The notes below the pieces were generated by a model that saw only the letters and a list, made by a program, of their open reading frames with translations, searched no databases and was not told the DNA's origin. Made by a program: the position numbers and the translations under genes. Of a stretch of DNA of 64,000 bases, positions 10,724 through 20,691 are shown one piece after another; positions within the stretch are counted from its first letter, which is position 1, and every line of letters starts with the position of its first letter. The stretch is from Conus ventricosus. Its lineage: Eukaryota; Mollusca; Gastropoda; Neogastropoda; Conidae. The stretch is taken from the NCBI GenBank assembly GCA_018398815.1, contig CM031626.1, forward strand, positions 40,433,599 to 40,497,598. The letters run 5' to 3'.

Positions 10724-12492
10724 TCACCCAAAAACCTTTACTAGAGGCCTTGCAGACCTCAACAGAAACGGAATTGCTCCAGTGTTGCCCTTAGCAGAGT
10801 GTGTTGGCAAGCAGTCCGGAGGACAATGCTTGATGCGCCAAGTGAGGTTTCTCCTAGGGTTGTGAACAGCGCCGGGGTGTGGTTGTGCAACCCATTCTGG
10901 AGGTGCCAGTCTCTGTTGCAGTTGGTACAGACGACGCAGGACGACTGGGAAGAAACAGAGGCTGCTCGCTGTTTGCAGCGTGTTCGTTTCTCTGCTGCCT
11001 GTGTGTTCTCTCCTCCTCCGCTTGTCTGATTCCTCTCTGCCCATCTGACGCCAGCAGTCACGGTCGTCGGCAGCTGTTACCCAGGCATCAGGGTCAATGT
11101 TGCACACTTTCATGTCACGTTTGCACCCATCTTTGAACCTGAGAGTGGGGGTCCTGTGCGTCTGGTTTCCAGTGCCAAGTTGGCCGTAGAGTAGGTCCTT
11201 GGGGATACGCCCACTTCCATGCGCGTTACGTGCCCCAGCCAGCGTAGACGTCTGTGGCCCCAGCATGGCGAACACGCTTTGGGGTTTCCGCCCTGGCCAG
11301 GATGTCGCTGTACGGACTCGGTCCCCCCAGGTGATGCCCAGAAAGCGTTTGAGGCAGCGCATGTGGGGAAAGGGGTTCAGACGGCGTTCCTGCCTCACGT
11401 AGGTGGGTCCATGTCTCGCCGCCGTACTGGAAAGTGCTGAGGACGCAGGCCTGATAGACACGCATCTTTGTATTCTCTGTGAGCTTCTTGTTGTCCCACA
11501 CCCTTTTGGACAGCTTGGCCAAGGTTGCTGCAGCTTTTCCTATCCGCCCGGGTTTATCTCTATGTCAAGTGACGGGGCTGGTAGAAATGGTCGACCCAAG
11601 GTACGCAAAGTCCCCGTCACTTCCAGGGTGTAGTCGTTGATGCTGATAGGGGTGCGTGCTTGCTTCTGTGCGCGACGTTGGTTTTCTTCAGACTGATCGT
11701 GAGTCCAAATTCTTTGTATGCATCAGCGAACCTGTCCATGGGGTCTCTGCAGGGCCTCTTCAGTGTGTTAGGCAAGCGCTGCATCGTCGCAAAGAGCATC
11801 TCTCTGGTGAGGATCTGGGACACCTTGGTTTTGGCTCTCAAGCGGGCGAGGTTGAACAGCTTTCCATCAAAGCGTGTTTGCAGGTAGATTCCATCTTATG
11901 AGGAGCTGAAGGCGTACTTCAGAAGCATGGAGAAAAAGGTGCCAAAAAGTGTCGGCGCGAGCACACAGCCCTGCTTTACTCCACTTGTGATGGAGAAGGG
12001 TTCTGAACAAGACCCGTCGTACATAACTGTGCTCTTCGTGTCCTCGGGGAAAGGAAACCACCATGTGCACAGCTGAGGACAGCTGATCTTCTCCAGGAGA
12101 CGAAGAGGCCTTTTCTGCTGACAAGGTTGAAAGCCTTCGTTAGTTCGATGATTGCCAGATACAGTGGCTTGCCCTGCTCTCTGTACTTCCTGAAGCTGGC
12201 GCACTGAGAAAATCATGTCAGTAGTTGACCGGCCTGCCCTGAAGCCGCACTGGGACTCTGGGTACACTCGAGCAGCCAGTGTCTGGAGCCTGGTGAGGAG
12301 AATGCGAGCGAATACCTTCCCGACTATGCTCAGGAGGGATATCCGTCTGTAGTTGTTGCAGTCGCTGCGGTCTCCTTTGTTCTTATTGAGAGTCACAATG
12401 GAGGCATCACGCATGTGTGGGGGACTGCACCCTCCCTCCAGCACTGACAATGCAGGTCGTACAGGGGCTGCAGCAGCGCTGACTTCCCACAC
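10724..12492 (-). pseudogene. LINE reverse transcriptase, C-terminal two thirds, frameshifted
   Basis: Continues the polyprotein that starts in the 12,393-13,886 frame. Visible in order: LLTRLQTLAARVYPESQCG then FRAGRSTTDMIFSVRQLQE (fingers/palm, about 12,300-12,190), TVMYDGSCSEPFSI and GVKQGCVLAPTLFG (about 12,030-11,940), the catalytic box region near 11,781-11,800, FGLTISLKKT near 11,690, KRVWDNKKLTENTKM near 11,510-11,465, and a C-terminal GRIPKDLLYGQLGTG near 11,215-11,170. The F-A-D-D catalytic box is broken by a one-base deletion (frame reads LFATM). At least four frameshifts make it non-functional. APE-type non-LTR element; an RTE/BovB-like clade is likely but not proven. Confidence 0.85.
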
Positions 12493-13886
12493 TTGATCAC
12501 TTCAGATGGAATGCCGTCACGTCCTGGTGCTTTTCCACTGGGGAGCATGTCGATGGTTTTGCTGAGTTCCTCAAGCGTGGGCACCTGGTCCAGTTCTTCC
12601 ATTGCAGGCAAGTCATCGATGGCGTCAAGGGCAGCGTCAGTGACTACTGTTTTCCTGGAGTAGAGCTCAAGGTAGTGTTCGACCCATCGCTTCATCTGTT
12701 GATCACGGTCAGTGATTGTCGCGCCTGTTGAAGACTTCAGAGGAGCAGTTTTCTTCACTTCTGGTCCAACTGTCTTCTTGATCCCATCAAACATACCACG
12801 AACATTTCCTTTGTCGGCTGAACGCTGGATGTCCTCGCACAGTTGCAGCCAATAGTCATTGGCACATCGTCTTGCGACCCTCTGTGCGTTGCTCCGTGCA
12901 GTTCTTAATGCTGCGAGCGTCTTCTCACGTGGGGATTTCTTGTAAGCCAGAAGAGCGTTATGCTTGGCTTCAATGACCAGCTCCATTTCAGAGAGGTTGG
13001 CATCAAACCAGTCCTGGTTCTTTCTTACTCTCTTGCCGAAGGCTGAGATGGCGGCATAGTAGACAGCATCTCTGATGGTGTTCCGCCTTGCTGTGGCATC
13101 CTGTTCTGGTAAGTCTTGGGGTGTCTCTTCGACGGCAGCTACAAATTCCTGTCTGCGATCAGGGTCTCCTGTTCTTGCAACGTTGATGCGGGGATGACCC
13201 TTTGCTTTGGAGCGGTGCAACTTGCGTGGCTGTATCCTCACTTTGCTGCACACGAGGGCGTGATCAGTGTCGCAGTCGGCGCTGTGGTAGCTTCTCGTTG
13301 CCAGGACAGTGTTCACAGCTGAGTGTCTCGTGACCACAAGGTCCAGTTGGTGCCAGCGATGAGACCTTGGGTGTTTCCAGGACACTTTGTGTTGGGGCTT
13401 GGACTGGAAGAAGGTGTTGGTGACGCAAAGGCTGTGGCATGAGCACAGCTCCAGCAACCTCTGTCCATTGTCGTTCAACTTTCCGACCCCGTGGTGACCG
13501 ATGCAAGATGGCCACGACTGGTGATCAGATCCAACCCGGGTGTTGAAGTCGCCAAGAAGGAACAGCGGCTCCAAGTTTGGTACCCTGCCAACCTGGATGT
13601 CAAGCTCAGTGTAGAAATGGTCCTTGATGTCTTCTGAACTACTCAGAGTAGGAGCATAAATGCTGAAGATGTTGACAAATCCTGCATCTGCAGCCAAGCG
13701 GATTGACAGGATGCGACCTGTGCCACCTGTTGGGGGTTCCACTGGTGCCAGAAAGCTGTTCTTTACTGCAAAGCCAACTCCATGTATTCGTGGTTCATTG
13801 GGTTCTTTCCGTTTCCAGAAAAAACGTGTAGTTTTCTTATATGAGAGAGCCACTAGAGGGTAGCCTGGTTTCTTGGAGGGCCGCAA
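12393..13886 (-). pseudogene. LINE APE endonuclease plus N-terminal RT, 497-codon open frame
   Basis: A non-LTR retrotransposon polyprotein, the longest open frame in the window. An apurinic-like endonuclease occupies roughly residues 1-220: LLGDFNTRVGSDHQSW (the GDFN metal-binding motif), HRWHQLDLVVTR and SADCDTDHALV (the catalytic D and H near the domain end) are all seen. A linker with charged helices follows, and the RT begins with APGRDGIPSEVIK near residue 450. The frame starts inside the endonuclease; a QETRL-like active-site stretch continues upstream of 13,886 to about 13,990 in another frame, so the true N-terminus is frameshifted. The natural enzyme nicks target DNA and primes reverse transcription. 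This copy is probably dead because the RT catalytic box downstream is broken. Confidence 0.88.
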
Positions 13887-13990
13887 TGCTCACGTTGAGT
13901 CTTGTAAGCTCCCTGTCTGGAAACTTCTTTGATTTTCTTGAATTGCCTGGTGCGATGTTTCCCTCTGCTTGTCATGCCTAAACATTTGAG

Positions 13991-15055
13991 CTCAAAGCAC
14001 CATTGAAGCAGGCAGACGTTGGCGAGTCAGCACCTTACTGGCTGGGGACTGCCCAGCTTGAGGCAGGCGGTAGCTGACCAGTGGGACACGATGATCGCTC
14101 CCGCCGTCAGAGACAACCCGTGGCGTCCTACTCTACGCCAATCGAGTGTGGACTTATAACCCGTAACTGCTGTCTCCAGTGTTGGTTCTTCACTGAAGCA
14201 GTGAAACTGGAGTGACCTCTCCGGGGCGCAAGTCTGGGCGAGAAATATGGAGATGCTGTGTTGCCAATGCATCAGTATCCACCTCCCAGCCTCGCCAGTG
14301 GGCTCCAAAGGAGTGCGGAGCACGACATTTGGCACTGGTCTGGCTGCAGGAGCTGCCGGAAAGAAGTCAGAAGTTGTCGTCCAACCGCCGTAGGGGCTCC
14401 ACTCCGGAGTTTCTCTCTGGGTTTACTCCCATAGCCTTTCCTTCTTCCGAGGGTGTCCACGAGGCAGTGGAGCCATCATCCAATGGCCGAGGCACGGATG
14501 CTGGATGCTGGGGCGTCCATGGGCCCAGGGTCGTCGTGCTCCCAGTCTGTCTAGCACTCCTAGGCACTTCGTGGGCTTAGCATCAGACTTGTTCCTTGTC
14601 CTAGATGAGTGGCCTGCCAAGGCTGCCGGGTCCCATCCACCCGAGTTTTGGAATAAGAGATTTCCTTCTCCTGGGCAGATTCGCAACCAGGGTTGCAGGC
14701 TCAGCCCACCCGCCATCCCCCGAAGTCGGAGTGTGGCTGCCCATGTGGCGGGGGTAATCAAAAACGGTCACACACGTAATGTTCTCATCCCCAGTTGATG
14801 CATTTGTACCATAGTGTTCAAGTGCTTCGGCTGTTTGGATGATCCCTGGAGTCTTTTAGCCAGGGTACGACAACAACAACAACAACAGCCCACCCGCCCA
14901 GTTATACCGCCGGCTACTCTGTCACGCCAAGACACAGCAAGCTTTGTGGAAACAGGGACGCCACGGGAAGGTGTTGCTGTGGGCACTGTAATGTAGGAGA
15001 GGCCATTGCAATAGCCTTACAGCCTGGCGAACCAGACAGTGGCTACACGGCGATC
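13991..15055. other. Non-coding stretch between the two opposed LINEs, copy B
   Basis: Probably 5' untranslated sequence of the minus-strand LINE plus older DNA. It contains (CAA)n at about 14,871-14,887 and TGATGCATTTGT near 14,797. Short frames on both strands (for example 14,212-14,580) are not conserved in copy A. Confidence 0.55.
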
Positions 15056-15059
15056 ACTA

Positions 15060-15784
15060 CACCTGGAAAGGAGGGGTGATCGAGTTGCACATCAATTTCC
15101 TCTAGTGTGCGAGACGTCCGGCACCAGACCTCACGGTCCCCAGCACATTAGCAGATGACGGTCTGATCTACAAAAACGTCACAGAATGCTCAAGAAAGAA
15201 CGAAAGCAGTTCAGCAACAGTTGAACAACATTGCTGAGTAATGTCAAGAAACTGGACCGTCCATCAGCCCTACAAAAACCCAGACATTAGTTTGCACACT
15301 CAGCAACAAGACATGAGAACAAGTACCCTCACCAGTTTCCTTCCATGAAATACCAATTCAGTCAACTAACAACCTACGTTATTTAGGTGTAGGCTCCGAC
15401 AGAATGCTAACCTTTAGAAAGCATGTTGAGAATAGTGTTCTTAAATGCGAAAAAAGCCTATCTGGCGTGAACGCAATGGCAGCTAAAGGCATTGAACAAC
15501 ACCATCTCTACCGACTGTATCACACACTTGTACTCAGTGTGACAGATTATGGATTAGGGTATAACACTGTCCAACAGCAATATTCTCAAATTAGAAAGAA
15601 TTCAAATGAAGCAATGAGATTGATCCTGGGAACCACGAAGGACACACCAGTTGAAACTATGCGATACCTGCTCGACCTTCTTTCAATACAGACAAGACAC
15701 AAGCTAGAGCAGGTGAAGGCATATTTCAGAGCACTTGAAAATCCCCAAAACCTACTTCATCTGGTGTTCCTAACATTCGGCTAG
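15060..15784 (+). pseudogene. Second LINE: reverse transcriptase 3' part
   Basis: A 5'-truncated plus-strand LINE. An x-A-D-D catalytic box reads LADDGLIYKN near 15,150-15,180, preceded by only a short piece of RT. The frame then shifts into 15,404-15,784: FRKHVENSVLKCEKSLSG and LYRLYHTLVLSVTDYGLGYN (thumb region), IRKNSNEAMRLILGTTKDTP, then RHKLEQVKAYFRALENPQNL. This RT-to-RNase H order is typical of I/Jockey-group LINEs, whose clade I cannot fix. The frame ends at a TAG (15,782-15,784) that is also present in copy A, so the stop predates the duplication. Confidence 0.75.
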
Positions 15785-15801
15785 GACGTTGAAAAGCACG
15801 G

Positions 15802-16470
15802 ATGGGACAGGCAGTTGACAGTATACAGCTTGTGTGCCAGGTAGCAGAACTCAAAGAAGCAAAGGAATGGGAGAAATATCCAGACCACTTGAAACATCTC
15901 TACCAAATCGCCATTGCCCCAGAGCTTGGAAGTCATTGTCGAGAATGTCCAGAAAGCAAAACCAACGCAGAAATTCAGATGCAGGTAGAAGACCTTTGCA
16001 CAAAAGATGATATTTTAGTATACACTGACGGTTCTGTCACCAAAGGTAAGTCAAGCTGGGTATACACAGTGAAGAAAAAATGGACGAACTACCCAGGAAG
16101 AGAATGTGTGCACATTTTGACAACTTCAAGTCTAACAATGGAGGTAGAAACAGTGATACAAGCACTCCACTGGCTTTCATCCACAAGCCAGCTTCAAACT
16201 CAACAAGCCATGACACTGACTGACTCCATGAACCTACTTCAGAAAGCAAAATGTGGAATGGGAAGCCCTGCATGGAATGAACTGATGCACAGCCTTCCAT
16301 TGGAGAGACTCATATGGATGTACTGCCCTGGACATGCTGGAGTTAAAGGAAACGAGAGAGCAGACACACTGGCTGGCAAGGCAACAATAAGATCTGGATT
16401 ACAGCTTGGCCGATCTGATGTGATAGGAAATCTGAAGAATCGCTTACACGCACGCGCACCACACCAAGCA
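15802..16470 (+). pseudogene. Second LINE: RNase H domain
   Basis: Open frame continuing the LINE after a frame change. RNase H1 features appear in order: VYTDGSVTKGKSSWVY (first Asp), TMEVETVIQALHWL (Glu), TLTDSMNLLQKAKCG (second Asp) and CPGHAGVKGNERADTLAGKA (His and final Asp). All four acidic residues are present. The domain removes the RNA template during second-strand synthesis in the I-type LINE groups that carry it. The open frame runs on to 16,743 through (CA)n, but residues after about 16,450 are microsatellite and spacer. The element ends at the (CA)n. Confidence 0.85.
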
Positions 16471-16548
16471 CCACGACACACACACACCACCACACACAAA
16501 CACACACACACACCACACACACACACACACACACACCACACACACATT
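16470..16548. repeat. (CA)n microsatellite ending composite copy B
   Basis: CACACACC run directly after the RNase H LINE. It may be the LINE's simple-repeat tail; the equivalent position in copy A is replaced by (GT)n of the next unit. Confidence 0.85.
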
Positions 16549-16729
16549 TGTCGTCTCTTCAGTGAGCACCCACCAGCACACTCACGTCTACAGTATTCAC
16601 TGGGGGCCCTGAGAGATTCAAAGATGTGTCTCAGTTCAAATGTGTTTAACTGTTCGTGTCTGTTGTCGGAAAGGCCCAGTATGAGTTTGCCCCAGTCTCT
16701 TGGGATCTTTTTTCAATTCCTAGCTACTG

Positions 16730-17032
16730 TCAGCAATCATTGACCGACAATGCCCCTTTTTTTTTAAAACAGTAAATCTGACCACTCTGACTGTTAACAT
16801 CTCTTGACTTCCCTTGCATCCTTAAATACATCCTCCAACGCAGCTCACTAAATACATCCTCCAATGCAGGCTCACTAAATACATCCTCCAATGCAGGCTC
16901 ACTAAATACATCCTCCAATGCAGGCTCACAGAGTAGTCCATGCATCCTGTACTCCCTACACTCTGATTTAAGTTTTTCAGCAGCATATCTTTTTACAGCG
17001 CTCTCTCCTCGTTTTATGTTTTCACATTTCAC
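16730..17032 (-). other. 100-codon frame containing a 27-bp/9-residue tandem repeat
   Basis: About four units of AATACATCCTCCAATGCAGG plus CTCACTA follow each other at about 16,826-16,930. The 27-bp period keeps frame, so the minus strand encodes a repeated EPALEDVFS unit three times plus a shifted fourth. The flanking protein sequence (N-terminal KCENIKRGESAVKRYAAEKL) is hydrophilic and unlike any family I know. It may be an exon of a host gene or a chance frame over a minisatellite. No splice context was established. Confidence 0.35.
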
Positions 17033-17326
17033 TGTCTGCTTTGGAGTGCTTTTGGATTTCGTTTTTGAACCCTTGGTGGTGGAAATATCACAGGATTATA
17101 CACTGGGTACATCCCCATTTAAAACCAAGGGAGCGCAGCCACACAATTAGCCGTGTCTCACTTAAGTACGAATCAGCGGTCGAAAGGCCCCTGAGCAGGC
17201 AACATTAATAGTTCTGTTTTCAAGGTAGACTGCGATGGCCCACAACTGCTACTGGTAAAGAATTGTTTTTAAATTTATAATCTAACACGCTAGTTATTCG
17301 TTCCTATTTCTTTTCTCTCACAATCC
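17033..17326. other. Unassigned unique sequence
   Basis: AT-rich with no clear coding frame, repeat or RNA gene. Confidence 0.5.
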
Positions 17327-17368
17327 CCCCCCCCACCCCACCCCCCCACCCCCCCCCCCCCCCCCCCC
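17327..17368. repeat. Poly-C tract
   Basis: About 40 bases of nearly pure C with three A interruptions. Confidence 0.9.
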
Positions 17369-17430
17369 GTCACCTCTCCCACTCATTTTTTTGTCTTTTT
17401 TTTCATCTTGGGCAAGTCATCGTTATAGTG

Positions 17431-17608
<178 letters not shown>

Positions 17609-17688
17609 TCACCTGTGCACTCTTGCATGAACGTCTTTTTTGTCCATTTCATTTTCTCCACTCTGTGGTTTTCTTATTTCTTTGGCAG

Positions 17689-17914
17689 GTAGAGTCTGGA
17701 GGGAGATGTTACATATACAGCTTTGGAAAATACAATGTATTCACTCAATCGGCAGCCAGAGAGAAGTGCAAACAAAACGGGGCTCTTCTGGTCAGTTTGG
17801 AGACGACCGAGGAAATAGACGCCTTCATGGAAGTCATGAGGGTTTGTGAGGATAATGTACGACTGTGGATCGGCCTCCAGGGGCTGTGTGGCCCAGATCG
17901 GGGGAATATAACAT
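17689..17914 (+). CDS. C-type lectin-like domain exon (partial host gene)
   Basis: The exon is preceded by a polypyrimidine tract and CAG acceptor (TTATTTCTTTGGCAG, ending 17,688). In frame it reads RCYIYSFGKYNVF, then AAREKCKQNGALLVSLETTEE and later LWIGLQG. This is the first half of a C-type lectin-like fold: CYxF/Y start, A-x-x-x-C, GA-x-L-V-x-L/I-E and the WIGL core. A plausible donor is GTAAAC at 17,915; the frame otherwise runs to a stop at 17,976. The second half (WND-type Ca2+/sugar site and closing cysteines) would be in a following exon that I do not find before the Penelope array. Such proteins are usually secreted or membrane recognition proteins. It may be intact in a larger gene or an orphan exon. 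Confidence 0.7.
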
Positions 17915-17976
17915 GTAAACAGCAATTGTATTCAGCTGGATGTTGTTTGCGTGATTTTAGCCAATGTTCAAATTGA

Positions 17977-18697
17977 TGGCTTTTGAGATAATTTGAACTT
18001 GCATACACAGTAAATATGATGACAATCAATAACATGTGGTTTGGGAAGATTTGTTTTTATAATGGTTGTAAGAGGATAATAAGGATATGTAGCAACACAT
18101 TTAATGATCTTCGCGTTTTGTGATGTGTTTAAAGTAACTTTTATTTGAAGTCACTGGGATTGTTATAAGATTTTGGATACATTAAACTGTGTCTCAGATC
18201 ATCAAAATCAAGGCAACAAACAAACAAACAAACAAAAAATGAATTTCATCATCAGTGGCAGATGTGCTCAACGGGCATTTTGTTACACATTCACCATTCC
18301 TTTTACACCTTTAACCATGCAATATTTTAACAGATATTCCAAATCTGAATCTTGTCATAATATATTGAATAAACCGGTCCAAACGCAATAGTACGTATGA
18401 GTCCAGATCATGAGATGTCTTGAATTTTCTGTAGTCTATAAATCTGTCGCTGTTATTCATATGATAGTTTCAGTTTTGCCTGTAGCAATCGACTAGTCTT
18501 TGTTTGGAACATCTTTGTAAAGGAATGTATGCAGCTCAAACCTTGTTATTCCCAAACATAAGAGAACCCAGAACTATTCAAGACAGACTCGTGTACTCGT
18601 GAACCCGTGACTTTGATTTGAGGCCTCCAGCCTATCCATATGAGACACGTAGCATGGAATCGTTTATGCTATTGAAAAAGAAATATATATATGCTGT
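17977..18697. other. Presumed intron or intergenic DNA
   Basis: AT-rich, with an (ACAA)n run at about 18,216-18,235. I see no other exon, repeat or RNA gene. Confidence 0.5.
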
Positions 18698-18700
18698 CTG

Positions 18701-18771
<71 letters not shown>

Positions 18772-18779
18772 ATATATAT
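18698..18779. repeat. (TA)n at the outer left end of the Penelope array
   Basis: About 80 bases of TA repeats directly abutting the end of the first Penelope-like unit. A second TA tract abuts the oppositely oriented unit at 34,241, giving the array TA at both outer edges. Confidence 0.9.
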
Positions 18780-18957
18780 AAGACAATGGTAGTAAATACC
18801 AGCAAAGATTTTTAAAAAATGCTCAACCGGACTGGGAGCAACATTTGTTAAAAGTTAAGGTTTAAAACTATCTACAGCGCTGTTTCATGCAATGCAATCA
18901 TCAGGATGTGGTGGGTCTGTGCTGCCGGTGTTTTATAACTGCTTGTGTTGTCTGTCA

Positions 18958-19770
18958 TCACGTGCTGTCTGTGTTTTTCGTGTGTTTCTGGTTCTTGTTC
19001 ACTGATAGGAATTTCCACTTGTGCCTGCAGTTGTTAACCATTTCTATCCTAGTATTTAAAGTTGCCAGTTGTGGTTTGCATAGTATTATGTACTTTTCTG
19101 TTGAGCATAGGTTACATCTTTTTGAAATGTTGTTGTATGGTGCTGCTCTTTCTATGATTTTCCAGGATATATTGTAGTCTATCTTTTTCTCTTTGAGCTT
19201 CCAGATGTATTTACTTAATTCTGTTTGGTTTTTGTATCTTTCTTTGTTAAATGACTGTTTGTGGTTTGCATATCTAGTTTTAAATGGGTTTTCAGTGATA
19301 CCTATATATGTTTCTTCTGCGTTCTCTGATGTTACAGTGGCTTGGTACACAATGCTGTTGTAGAGGCATTTGTTGCTCAGAGGGCACTGTTCTTTCTTGA
19401 TACAGTTGCAGGATTTCCTTTCATCACCCTCGTTTTTCTCCGTACTGCTTTTCATTTTGTTGGTTGAATCAATGATGTTTTTAAGGTTGGGCATACATGA
19501 GTATGATAATTTGATGCTGTTTTTGTTGAATATCTTGGATAATTTGTGCTCTTTTGGGAATGATGATGTTAGGATTCTAAAGAATTCTTTCCCTATATTT
19601 GTTTTCACTCTTCCGTCATATGGGGGGTTGTACCATATGATCTTTCTTTTCCTGTTCTTCTTGTGTCTGCTCATGTCATTATCTGGGTCATATTGTAGTT
19701 TGTAGTTGTAGCCACTTTTGTGTAACGCTTCTTGATATTCAGCTGCAGCGTTATTGAATGCTGTTTTCAT
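18958..19770 (-). pseudogene. Penelope-like element: RT C-terminus linker and GIY-YIG endonuclease, 270-codon open frame
   Basis: Uninterrupted 270-residue frame. The first ~100 residues contain KIIWYNPPYDGRVKTNIGK and SYSCMPNLKNIIDS, the linker typical between RT and nuclease in Penelope-like elements. A Cys-rich stretch CNCIKKEQCPLSNKCLYNS precedes the GIY-YIG domain: VYQATV and TYIGITENPFKTRYANHKQSF carry the Y-I-G core and the catalytic Arg, and a later KRCNLCSTEKYIIL holds the conserved Glu. In the family this nuclease nicks target DNA to prime reverse transcription. The upstream RT is broken (see neighbouring entry), so I treat the element as inactive although this domain is intact. Confidence 0.88.
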
Positions 19771-20690
19771 TGCATGACAGGTTAGATAATCTCTTATTTA
19801 TGCCTCTGGGTATTGTTTTTAGTATGGAAGGTGGATGGTTACTTTTGATATTTACATAGACAGGTGTATCATTTGGTTTTTTGTATGGTTTATATATGTG
19901 CTGGTTAAGGTCAAACGTTATATCTAGGTAGTTCACTATCTTTTTATTTGCTTCTATAGTGATTTTTAGATTTTGGTTTTGTTTTTTTTTTTTTTTTTAT
20001 CAGTTTTATTCTTACGAGCTCTTTGTTCCCTTTTTTCAATGTTTTTTTGTTATATATGATTGTCCGTTCGCAGTTGGCACATCATACGATCCCATTGTGA
20101 CATCAAAAGTTGAATTCTTGTTTGCGCTCTTGGTCCAGATTTCATTTTTGCTGTGTAGTAGAGTTTTCTTTGTATGGAAAATGATTTCCATTTCTGACCC
20201 TGATATTTCAGTGTATTTGCTGGCAAATTTTATAGCTTTGGTGAGCAGATCTTCATCTATAGATGTGTAGAAGTCTACTATATCAAATGTTATAAAAACT
20301 GTATTATCTTGCTTGTTGAGTTTCTTGAACCATTGTATGGCTTCGTATGTGTTTTTCAGAGGTTGAGTTCAGTGTTCTCTCTTATGTTTTTTATGGCTTT
20401 TTTCTAAGATTTTTTTGCTGATTTTTCCTAATTCAGATTTGGATGGGTTTATCAATCTGCATGTTGGGTTATTCAGGAAGTTGGGTTTGTGGTCTTTAAA
20501 GTGTTATGAAAGCTTCTCTTGCTGCTGTTGTCTCCACTCTATCGCTTAAGTCCATTTGGTGCACAAGCTCCTTTTCTTTTTTTCTAATGTACTCGTATGT
20601 AGTTTTATCAGCTTTTTTGTAATTTTTTTGGATGTTTTTGTCGAGAAGCTGTGAGTACTCTTTAGTTTCCATTTTTGTAGAAGTTGCTGG
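19771..20690 (-). pseudogene. Penelope-like reverse transcriptase of P1, frameshifted and interrupted
   Basis: Pieces in several frames: an FDVTMGSYDGA-like stretch near 20,085, [20 protein letters not shown] near 19,930-19,875 and [19 protein letters not shown] near 19,860-19,805. An IVDFYTSIDEDL stretch near 20,280-20,245 matches the first catalytic Asp region. The segment that should carry the YRDDG-type catalytic box, between about 19,980 and 20,075, is replaced by T-rich low-complexity sequence in this copy. The N-terminal end is cut by the gypsy insertion at 20,691. Confidence 0.8.
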
Positions 20691-20691
20691 T

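Larger units (their letters stand above)
9737..16470. repeat. Composite repeat, copy B (reference copy)
   Basis: Same order as copy A: unknown leader, tRNA-like SINE head with (TC)n, minus-strand APE/RT LINE, non-coding stretch, plus-strand RT/RNase H LINE, then (CA)n. Longer frames survive here (up to 497 codons) and homopolymers are of normal length, so this is the copy to use for classification. The opposed orientation of the two LINEs implies one inserted in or beside the other before the duplication. Confidence 0.85.
18780..20691 (-). mobile_element. Penelope-like element unit P1, 3' part (split by the gypsy element)
   Basis: The first of three head-to-tail ~2.33-kb units. It starts AGACAATGGTAGTAAATACC next to (TA)n and runs to 20,691, where a Ty3/gypsy element is inserted. 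The missing remainder resumes at 28,942. Without the insertion the unit would be 2.33 kb, the same as P2. On the minus strand it encodes RT then GIY-YIG. Confidence 0.85.

Noticed and set aside
16826..16930. Short evenly spaced repeats that could suggest a CRISPR array
   Set aside because: Units abut with no unique spacers, and the DNA is eukaryotic.
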